Below are positions 50,601 to 62,600 of a stretch of DNA of 64,000 nt, piece by piece. The DNA comes from Channa striata (lineage: Eukaryota; Chordata; Actinopteri; Anabantiformes; Channidae). Within the stretch, counting starts at the first letter, position 1; every line of letters begins with the position of its first letter. Made by a program: the position numbers and the translations under genes. The notes under the pieces are model-generated. The model was not told where the DNA came from and did no database searches. It was given only the letters and a program-made list of their open reading frames with translations. The stretch covers positions 919,501 to 983,500 of the forward strand of contig CM065175.1 in assembly GCA_033026295.1 (NCBI GenBank), in the 5' to 3' direction.

Positions 50601-53600
50601 ACCCTGCTATTGTGATGGATGTAGTATGTGGTTTAGCATTGTCCCGCTGAAATATGCAAGGCCTTCACTGAAAGAGACATAGTCTGGATGGAAGCATATG
50701 TTCCTCTAACACCTCTACGTACTGGTCAGCATTGGTGGAGCCTTTCCACACCACAGGGACTGATGCACCCCCACACCATCAGGGAGGCAGGCTCCACTGA
50801 TAACAAGCTGGATGGTCCCTCTACTGTTTCGTCATCAGGACGCGGCGTCCATGGTTTCCAAAAACAAGTTCACGTTTTGATTCATCTGACCACAGAACAG
50901 TTTTCCTTTTTGCCTCAGACCATTTAAAATGAGCTTTTGCCCGGGGAACACTGCTGCCTTTCTGGAATCGTGTTCCCATATGGCTTTTTCTTTGCATGAT
51001 CCTGCTTTAACTTACATTTGTGGATCAGTCTGCTGTCCACACAGACAGGGATTTCTGGAATGGTTCCTGAGCCCATTGAGTGATGTCCAGTAGAGATCAT
51101 GCCTGTTTTTAAGACCAGGGGGCCAAAGATCTTCCACAAAGATTCCTCCTGATTCTCTGAATCTTTTGAGGATATTCTGTAGGTGGTAGGGTTCAATGTT
51201 CTATTGTGAATTGTTTTACACATCCTCCCAACTTTTTTGGAATTAGTGCTGTACGAACTGCAGCTTCATGTTTTTTAACCTTTTTTTGGCACAAAAACTT
51301 TTTTGTCTTTGACTTAAAATGCAGATGTGCCACCCGCACCACCTCCTTCAAGAAACAACAGATACAACAAAGAACTATATCAGTTCAGTTCACACTTATG
51401 ATGAAACATTCATTGTTTTTTAATTCCCAGGCCAAATCCAAACTACAGTATCCAAAGATGTCTTAACGCAGTGGTTTCTGTTTTTGATTTTCTGGTTTGT
51501 GTTTTTTAGGCCATCCGCAGTGTGCTGTGGCAGGACGTGTACCCTGAGATTAAACTCTGGGAGTTCTACCAGGTCAAAGTAGAAAGTGCTGTGGAGCAGT
51601 TCCGAATCCTTCTACAAAATGGTGTGTAGATCAATTTCAACTTTATTTATATGTTGCCAATTTACAACAAGGTCATCTCAAGGCACTTTACATAATACCG
51701 TCCAGACTATACAGACATTTAGAGAAAACCCAACAAATCCCCCTTGAGCAGCTATAGGCAACAGTGGAGGGGAAAAACTCCCTTTAACTGAAGAAACCTC
51801 CAGCAGAACCAGGCTCAGGGTGGACGGCCATCTGCCTTGACCGGTTGGGCTGAGTGGAAAGTGGAGAGAGAAAAGAACAGAGCAACAAAAGCAACAACAA
51901 AACATTGATCAGTTGAGGTTAGAAATAAAAAGCAGTCAGAAGAGCAACAGCCGTGTCCGGGTGTACGCTGTGGATGACGTGCCCTGTGGGGTCTGCACAG
52001 TCACGGCACCCTGAACCCTGTTGAAATGAACAGTGTGTGTAAACCTGTATTGATTCAGAGTTTATCTACTGAGTCAGCTGCACTTGATACAGGCAGCTGA
52101 AAAGGCCCCATGTTGAAACTGTTCACTATAAAGCTTTGTTTGCACTGTTCAGTATTCCAACTCAAAACTTTAAAATACAGATTTGGCCATAAGCATCAGT
52201 AGTTTGTTAGACAGAGACGTTTGTTATTGTACTAATCTGGAACAGGAAGTGATTCCAAACAGTCTATTCACTGACTGATAACTGTGGTTGTAATTATCAA
52301 TTTCTGTCTTTGGTTGCTACTCAAAGTGCTTGTCTTTTGCACTGTTGGTTACTATATACTGTAGCTGGTGACATTTTTCACAGCATTTACATGTATTTAA
52401 TAACCAAGTGATCACTGACATTCCTAATAGAGACATTAACCCTAAATATTACTTCATAGACTTAAAACATGCTTTGCGTTGTGTTACAGGCAGCAAACCA
52501 GACCATAGCAAGACTGGGGGGAAACCTGGCCTGAAAATCATCCAGGACCCAAAGTACCGTCGTTATGGCAACACAGTGGACATGGACTCGGCTCTAGAGA
52601 CTTTTGTGCCTCACAGGTCTGATTCAAGATGTTACTGTTTATTGTTAAAATCTGTTTGTTTGGTTTTTTAGCAAGTGGAAATGTTAATGGGTTTACTTGA
52701 ATTCAAGTCTGCTGAATTAAAAAAGTGAAATCTCTTTTTCTTAATTGCTAGATTTCTTCCTAGATATTTTCAGCTTTTTTATTAAGTTTATGGAAATTGA
52801 AGCTATTAATACTGTATATGGATGTTTCTAAATGGTAAATGTATATAGCGCCTTTCTACCTGTTGGTACTCAAAGCGCTGCTTCTTATCTACCCATTCAC
52901 ACTCTCAAACACACACACATTCATTCATACACCGATGGGGGAGCTGCTATGCAGCTGGCCGATGCTCACCGGGAGCAGCTAAGCGAGGTTCAACGTCTTG
53001 CTCAAGGACACTTCGACATTTGTCCAGAGGAGCTTTGCTGTATGTAACTAGGACAGTGTCTCAACTAGTTTTTGCTTATACTGACATTTAGTTGTTTGCT
53101 ATAAATGATATAGTTAAAAAGCAACACTATAAGAAGCACAGCAATAGTGAACAGGTTGGAACTAATAATCCTGACGTGGCAACTCCTTACGTTTTTCTGT
53201 GTGTTTCACTTTGCATCCTTGTTTTTCCCTCCACATGTTCCTTCTCTCTTCGTAGTTCCTCCCCACAGCACATGGAGGAGTGCTGTGGCTGGCTGAAACA
53301 GAAACTGAATGAACTGAATGAGGAGCAGTACAACATCATCCACCAGCATCAAGAGCAGGTTGGGCAGTTCTACGCAGCAGAAATTGTGCAGACATTAAAA
53401 AAAGTCAACATTTTAGTGCTTTGTGTGTGTGTGTGTGTGTGTGTATCTGTATATATGTATATACACACATATACGTATATACATACATATATACGTATAT
53501 GAATATATATGTGTGTATGTGTGTGTATACATATGTATACATATATATGTATACATATATATATAAAAAAAAAAATTATTTTTCATCATGTTGTCCTTAA

Positions 53601-56600
53601 TTGTTTTATCTCCAGGCTGCCAACTGCATTGTTGGAAATGTAGTCTACGAGCGTCTGGCTGACCATGGACCTAAACTGGGTCCTGTGAACAGGAAGAACC
53701 CTCTGGTTACCAGGTAATATAGAAGGAAAGTCAGAGGCTTGGAAAAAAGGAAGACAAAGATCAATTAGTATTTAGTGGGGAGGGTCCTTTGGGACAACCC
53801 AAAGACAATCTACCCAAACCTCTTCCAGCTTTCTTTAGATTCTCTGCACTCCAACCTCGTCTGTGCCGTGTGAGCGTGTGTTTTCTACATCTGCAGAAAT
53901 TGTATCGAAAAAGTGTAACAGACTAAATTTCCAAACGTTGGAAAAACTTTTTTTTTTCAGAAAAAAAGTCCTCACTCACAACACATTCACTTAGATTCTC
54001 ACTGTATCTAGTATATAAAAGAAAAGTTTAAGTCAAATTAGCATATAAAATACTACAATATAAAATACAAGGACTTAAATTATATTATTGTATATAATAA
54101 ATCAGTTGAGTCCGTCAACTAGGTTCCTGTAGGGATTTTTAGGTCCTGCAAGTGTCAGTATTCAGTGACACAGTATCAATACAGTTTGGCGATGTGTTGA
54201 AACGCTTCATGACGCCTCATCTGCGCATCGCTAGATTTAGATATATATGTAGGTCACATTTACGATAAATACGAGATCACTATCACGTGGGGTCATGTAC
54301 AGTTAGTTTGTGAAATTTTAGGTCGATGGTGGTGGGTAAAGAAAGCTTGTTGATCCTCCTGGATTTTCCTGAGAGTGTCAGTGATCTCAGTAAACGTACT
54401 GGACTGGTTGATCTCAGTGTTTTTATCTTTCGCTTTCAGGTATTTCACCTTTCCGTATAAAGACATGACTCTGGAGAAGGAGATGCAGTTACTGGACCAG
54501 CCAGATAAGACGTGTCACTTCTTGGCCCACAATGGTTGGGTGATGGGTGATGACCCACTGCGCAACTTTGCCGAGCCAGGTATAAAAACATCAGTATAGA
54601 CAGAGACGTAAACCTCTGCAGTTGCTAAAACATTCAGTAATCAACATGGGAAGGGGAGTCTGATTGTGGGACCCAGAACTCTCAGCCAATGAAGCCACAG
54701 TACTAACCACAGCAACGCCACGCTGCTGTGAATCTAAAAGGATCAAGCCAATTTTAGGTGGCATTGTTTATTGCACGGTCCGCACAATAAGTGATTGTAT
54801 TAGCATTGATGTGTGTCCGTGCTCTGTGTAGGCTCTAATGTGTACCTGCGTCGGGAGCTGATCTGCTGGGGTGACAGTGTCAAACTGCGCTATGGCAACG
54901 CACCGGAGGACTGCCCATACCTGTGGGCCCACATGAAGAAATACACTGAAATCACAGCCAAATATTTCCATGGCGTCAGACTAGACAACTGCCACTCTAC
55001 ACCATTACATGTGGCTGAGGTATTGTCTTCATATTATCATTAAGTTCACTTCTGTAAATATGCTTGTAATCCACAATGATTCGCTGCACACAGGGTCTGA
55101 GTCTGTCTGAGAAGTAGCCACATGATAAATAAAACCTGTTGGTGCCCATTCCTTCACACCTAGGACAGAACAGTGTGTCCTAGTAGTGATGTTACTGAGT
55201 AGTGATGTGTCGTTCGTGAGTGATTCGTTCGATGTGAATGAATCTTACATATGACTTGGGAGTAATGAGTCTCTCAGTGAGTGATTCGTTCATTTCCCTC
55301 CAGTACCTTCTCTCGCCGCATGGCAGCAGCTGCATAAGCTCAGTCAGCAGGACTGGAAACAGAAATGATTTGTTCATGACTCACTGAGCTGTGCAGCCGT
55401 CCTCGGGTCCTCGTTCTTTTGTCACGTGGCAGCCAGGCCGCTCCATGGTGAGCAGCAAGTACTACAGTTCTTTCACAAGTCGTTCATCCGGATCGTTACG
55501 GGTCATTATTTCGTTCACTTGTCACGTGACAACCACCAAGTCACTGTGATGCTGTTAAACAATGATGGCAGGGAGGACGTGGGACACAAGTCACTTTATT
55601 GTGGTGTGTATTTGCTTTGCTAAGTTTTCACATGGTTTGAATTGATTGTGGCATTTTGTGTATTATAATTTGTCAGCTGAAGCAAATCATGTCGTCTTCA
55701 GTATATAGGGTTTGAGAACCGCGGCCCTTTTTACAACGGCCACAAGAGAGCTACAGCGTCACGTGGTGTAAGATGAACAAAGTGAACGAAACGACTCAAA
55801 ATGATTCGTTCTATTTACTGTTCGAGAGCTAAAGATCCGAGTCTGTCAAAAGAATCGTATTTCCCATCTCTATTACTGAGAGATGCAGTAGTTTATTTAC
55901 CTGGTTATGTTGACTTCATTGCTACATACGGTGAATCTCTGAGGCCAAGATTCCACAGTAATGGGTCTAAGGTAGGGATTGAAAGTTTTAAGCATTGAAA
56001 TTTAGGCAACCAAATTCATATTACCTCACAGCTGTCCTGGAATCTGTAGCCTAAAGTGTAATATCGGGACTAAAATGTTGTAATCTCCCTACATCTCAAA
56101 TCAAACTTGAGATGAGTTTCCCCCATTGTCTACTTGTCAAGAGAAATGTGCACATGCACTGGGTTTTAGGTGATCTCATTTAGTTCTTATTTTTTTCAGA
56201 TATATTTGTTTTAAACTATTGGCCAATTATATTTTTATCTTCTATCTTCTCAACATACATAAATCTGGTGAACACAATGGGCCTCATTAAACAAATTAGT
56301 GTGACTGGACAACAGTTTTTTGTTGGATGTGTTGTACTGTGCAACTTGGACAACAGATCTGCCTCTGAGAATGTATATGAACAAATGACGAAGACCCAAC
56401 CATATTAAAAAATGTAAACAGATGTTTTCTCTGCATATTAAAATATATTTATTAGTATGGCTCTTTTTGTTTAGGCTTTAAAGGACTAATTCAAAATCTT
56501 TGATTTATTAAGGGGTTATCCAGTTTTACTAATTACCTACCAAAGTAATGCACTGTCATCAAGGATTTATACATTTTAAAAAAATACCTTCCCAAAAATC

Positions 56601-59600
56601 ATTTTACAATTAAGAAATAAATTAACTTTGACTTGATATCAATAAATGCCTAAATCCGTAGCAAATCTCTCATCTCAGGCTGACAGATCCAGTGGTCCTT
56701 TCCCACTGCCTGTACCTCAATGAACTCACAATCTATTTGCCAAGCTTCTGATAAATTCAGTTTTCTCCAGTGATGAAATTATTTTCTTCTTGCAACACCT
56801 ACCAGCACACACATTTCCTAATATAGAGAAAGAGAGGCACAAGCACTGTGGATTGCAAAGTACGAACATTTCTGAGCACATCCTCGTGAATGGGGCCAGT
56901 GAGTTCACCGTTCCCCCCAGTATGATTACTTGTCCTCTCTAAGAATGCTTGATACCATGATACCATGATCTGGATTTGCTGGAGCTTGGTTAACTAAGAA
57001 TAATTATTCAGGGACAGCAGAACATACACTATGCCTGCTCTTATTTCCCATTTGGTTTAGGATCAGGTTAAATCGACTGACCGACCTTCAAGCCAATGCT
57101 GAATTTATACAAAGGGGACACTGGGCGGTACAATGGTCATATTCTGTCATATTTGCATGTTTTTGGAAATCGATAAATGGTAGAAACAACATGGAAACGG
57201 TGAAAGGGGATTTGAATTTTCCCTAAACATCACAAAGGGACAGTTTCCATCTGTGTGTTAAAGGTAGACGTACATACACTGTATGTCGGCTAACGTACCC
57301 TGTTAACTGCAGGTTTGTCTTTTCTCCCTGTCTGTAACACTGGTGTGTTGTCCTGTCCAGGCCATGCTAGACGCAGCCCGAGCGGTCAGATCCAATCTCT
57401 ATGTGATAGCCGAGCTGTTTACAGGCAGCGAGCTCATTGACAATGTGTTTGTTAACCGGCTGGGAATTAGCAGCCTTATACGAGGTACACAACTCTTGCA
57501 TGAACTAACTTTGTGCTCTTGTCTCTTTCTTCTCTTTTCTCGGCATTGTTCGTCACGGTGCCTCGCCGAACACAAACCCCGGTGTTGCTTCACTCGCTCT
57601 TGGACTGTGTGACTGCATGGTGTGGTCACTTTGAGGCCTGTTATCACTAACTGGCTGTTTCCCCTTCACATTGTCTCTCATCCTCTTTCACAACTTTGGT
57701 TTGTTTGTTTTTGGGGATTGTCTTCTACCCTTCCCCTCCCCTCCACTGACCGCTTGGTTTCGGTGTGTTGCCTGACTGTGGATGACCAGTTCATGCTGGA
57801 CGTGGCCAGAACAGTGTGTTCTAACTTGTATGTGGTGGCTGAGCTATTCACCGGCAGTGAGGAACTGGATAATGTCTTCGTTACCAAGCTAGGGATCACA
57901 TCACTGATCCGAGGTACAGTATGTATGTCTTCAAACTGCACGGACACGACAAACACACCTACTTACACGCTACATTCATTACCACCAATAAAGTGGGCAG
58001 TTCAGGATGGCACCAACAAAGAAGAGGCTGTGCTTGGATAGACATGCGTTTCAGACCCCTTCGCTGTTTGCACATTTTACTGCACTGTAAATTTATTTTA
58101 AAATGGAAATAAAAATAAACATTTGTCTAATAATTTGACACACAAAAACCCACAATAACATACTGAATTTCAATATTGTAAACTATTTACAATTCAAAAA
58201 CTGAAGTCTTTCATTTACGTAAGATTCAGAGCTTCAGCTGATTGCTTTGTAGAAGTCCCTGTAGTACAAGATGGAGCTCTGAATGCTCTTCAGTAAGTCT
58301 GGGCTTTGGTTGGACCTGAGACTGTCTTTGGCTCAGGGTGAGACGGAAAGGTGAACGGTCACTACAGTCTCAGGTGTCACTTACTGTGGAGGAGGCCTTT
58401 TTCAAGGGGAACTTCTAAAGCTCCTTTAGACTGTTGGGTTCGTGCTCACCTCCCTGATTATGGTAATTGTTGGCCTGATGACCAGCTCTGGGAAGGGTTC
58501 TGCTTGTTTCAGACTCCTTCCAATTCATGACTATTCCCCTGAAAAGTCAGTGCTTCAGAAATGGTTTAATGCACTTGATCCTTGTTTCACCACCAACTCT
58601 TCTTGTGGAGGTCCACAGAGAGATACACCCTGGACAGGTGTGCAGGCTCTCTGAGGGCCAACACAGGGAGACCTACACAGACAGACAACCATTCACATCT
58701 ACAAGCAATTTAGAGTCTCCAAAAAACCTGCCTTTGCACTGTGGGAGGAAACCTACTCAAAGCACATAGAGGACATGCAAACTCCACGCGCAAAGGCCCC
58801 AGCTGGCCAGTGGATTCGAACCGCGGACCTTCTAGCTGTGAGGTGTCAGAGCTTACCCTTCAACTTTTTGATGTTGTCAAGTAAATTTACATACAGTAAA
58901 GTGGGCAAAAAGTGACAGGTACGGAAAACGTTCCAACGGGATCTATTTTGTACACAAATTGTGGATACATCAAATTTAAAAAACACGTAGTCTGTAATAA
59001 AGTGTTTTCACATATTCTTCAAGTTTGTGCTGCTGCACAACACTATAAATTAATAAATTCGTCCAAAACTGCAGAAGAATCATATTTTAAGTTTAAGTTT
59101 AACTGAAATTTTTAGTTTGTGCCATAAAATTAAAACAAGTTTAACAACAGCATCAGCTCAAATATCTGTACTAAAATTCGGCTAGTTTTGCTTATGCCTG
59201 CTTGAAATGTGGCCCGAACGCCACCAAGTTAGACAGTGCGAATGTGCTGAAGTGGTCTCACCTGTTTTACCATCTTATCACTCACCCTGTCCCCAGAGGC
59301 CATGTCAGCTGGGGACAGCCACGAAGAAGGCCGACTGGTCTATCGATATGGAGGTGAGCCAGTGGGCGCCTTTGTTCAGCCCAGCCTGCGCCCTCTGATG
59401 CCCTCCATCGCTCATGCCATGTTCCTTGACGTAACCCATGACAACGAGTGTCCTATTCAGGTGGGTGTTGGTCCCGACTAGAGGACATTTAACAATGTCC
59501 TGATAAAAAGACACTTCATTCTGTTGCGGTTTTCTCTATGACCATAACCTGTATTGACAAAAGTTTGGTACGTACAGTAACTGTTGCGCTGTTGACCATG

Positions 59601-62600
59601 TTTCATAGTTGCGTTCGGCATTGGACTCCCTCCCCAGTTCTGCTATTGTCTCCATGGCTTGTTGCGCTACCGGCTCCACCAGAGGATATGATGAATTAGT
59701 CCCACATCAGGTTGCGAACACACACACACACAATCTATACTTTTATCAAACATTATGTCAGATAGCAATAAACAGTATTTTATTTTAAATATATTATAAA
59801 TTATTTATTTTTTGAATAAAACAAAATCCATAAAAAAACTGTGCAAATAGTAGAAAAGTATTTCATGCCACTTTCCTTTCTTTGAAGATCTCTGTGGTGA
59901 AAGAAGAGCGTTTTTACCCCAGGTGGAACCCCTCTGCAGCCCCCGCTTCAGCTAATGAAGTTGGATTTCAGAGCGGCATTATAGCTGGGAAACTGGCACT
60001 GAACAAGCTTCACCAGGAACTGGCTGCCCAAGGATTCATACAGGTACACAACGTCAGCTCACACTAAAATCATACAATCCATTTGCCAATCCACTTTTTG
60101 TTTAAGGCTGTTCATATGAAACATGTACCTGTTTGGTGAACTACATCCTTTACAATCTTTCATCTCTAAACATTTTCCTGGTCAGGTCTATGTAGACCAG
60201 GTAGATGCAGATATTGTGGCAATCACTCGCCACTGCCCCAGTACCCATCAGTCTGTGGTGGCAGTGTGCAGGACGGCCTTCAAAGACCCCAAAACTCACC
60301 AGTATGACACCATCGCCCCCCCGATGTTCATACCTGGTATGGTGATAACATCACATTTCTGTATCAAACTTGGATTTTGATATCACTGTAGCATTATGTG
60401 TTTAATGTAAACGTCTTTTGCACTTGTATACACTATATGAATTTTTAAACTTCTGATTTCCAAACACATGTACCCCACTGCTGAGAATGTTTCTTTCCCT
60501 CTCACCAGGAAAGATTGAGGAAGTGGTACTGGAGGCCAGGACCGTGGAAAGGCATGCTGGGACTTATAAGAGGGATGACAACTACATCAACGGCATGCCC
60601 GAGTACACTGTGGAAATAAAAGAGCACATACCAGTAAAGAACCGCTGGACATTTGTGGAACCATTGTCAGGAATGAATGAAAGTGAACATGTCCGTAAAT
60701 TAATTATATGTTTGTGTAGTTGCAGGAGAGTACAGTGGTGAAGCAAGCTGGGGTAACATCAAAAGGTCGATCCGAGTTTGTGCAAGAAATCACTTTTCAA
60801 AAGTTGACACCTGGCAGCGTCATTGCCTTCAGGTAAAACACACACACACCCTTACCAAAAGTGAAAGGTAACTCCTAATCATTTGTATTGTCATTCCCAT
60901 CCTGCTTTATTGAATGGTTGTTAGTCACTCTCATTTCCCATCCTCACAGGGTTAGTTTGGACCCCAAGGCCCAGAAGCTGGTGGGGGTGCTGAGGTATTA
61001 TCTCTCCCAGTTCAGCCCAAAGTACAGGAGAGGCAGCACAGTAGACGAAAATCCACCAGAGGTGCTTCAGAAGCCACTGGCACAGTGAGTAAACAGAGGA
61101 GCGGAGGCCAGGGCTCTCCACATGTCCTTAACTTTGGAGAGAAGAAGTACAAGCATTAAGTAGATGACAGTAAATGTAAAAACAGGATGTTTGTGTTATT
61201 AATGTGCAACCCATGCTCATTACCGCGGTAATTAAACCGCTGACTGGATATTCCAATGTACCTCACGATGCCAGTCGGACTGGAGGTTCGTCCCAAAGCC
61301 CTGGAACTAAATTATTAACAAGCTTCAACATTATCAGTTCTGCTTGTGGTACTAGAAAATTAAGAGAATGCTACTACAGTTATCTTGCAGATTTCATCTT
61401 GCCAGCTCGGTTTCGGATGAAGATGTTCATCTTTTAATGCTTCTTTGCCATTAAATGCACAGTTTTTGACGGCCTTGTATTTCTTGTTACCAGCTGTGTG
61501 GGTTTGTTAATTCAGTCTCAGGGCAGAACTTAGTTATTTGAGAGCTGCAACAGAAACGAAACTGTCTTGTAATTAATTGTGGTCTTTAAAAGGAAGAGAA
61601 AAAGTGACGCGTTGTCAGCACAGTGTGAAGCATAATTCTGATTTAATGTATAATCCATGATTGTTTAGTTGTTGTAGTTGAAGCTGAATCTGTGACGCTG
61701 CAGAGCACTCTGATCTGAGCTCCGATTCTATTTATAAGACCTGCTCACTGCCACTGCTGTTGCAGCTTACTAGTCCACAATGTTCATTTATAATAATACA
61801 CGTGAGATAATGAAGCATTTTCAGTTCTGTTCTTGATTTGTTCATAGTTTTCTAATCAGAAAAACAAAGTACAAATAAGAGTAGGGGTAAAGTAGTGTCT
61901 GTCAGAGTAGTGGTATCATACTTCGTACCCTAGTAGCAGTTAAAGCTGCTCTAGTGAAGCACTCGGAGGTGCTGAGTAGAAGCGAGTGTGGGTCATCCAT
62001 GCTTTGAACCTGGACTGAACTGCCACCAGGTTTGTTGACCCTTGGACAAGAGTTATTGAAATTTAACTATAGAAAAACCTGGACTCTAAGTCTCAGAAGA
62101 TAAATACGTGTATAAAATACCTCGACTGCTTGACGTACCCGGGCATTTCAACTGTGTTTCACAGGCTGATGTCCAAGCTGACGTTAGCAGACCTGAATGT
62201 CTTGTTGTTTCGTTGTGAATCCGAAGAAAAAGAAGACGGCGGAGGCTGTTACAACATCCCCGGATGGGAGAGCTTCAAATACGCTGGACTACAAGGTGGG
62301 TCTAGAATAAGAAGAACCAGCTATACATGCAGTTCAGCATATTCAGAAAGCACACTGTGTAAATGTGTCTGCTGTGGTCTGCTGTGACAGGTTTGATGTC
62401 TGTGTTGGCTGACATCCGTCCTAACAATGACCTGGGCCACCCCGTATGTGCCAACCTCAGGCAAGGAGACTGGCTGATAGACTTTGTCTCTAACAGACTG
62501 ATAAAAAGGGAGGGACCCCTTGCACAGGTGAGGTCTTAAGGTTTCTGTCTGTCTCGGGAACCGGTCTTTCTGAAAACCGTGTTCTTGTGTCTGCAGGTGG

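Noticed and set aside
57361..57913. Both agl exons being used together as consecutive exons
   Set aside because: Joining copy a to copy b breaks the frame and reaches TAA at 57822-57824.
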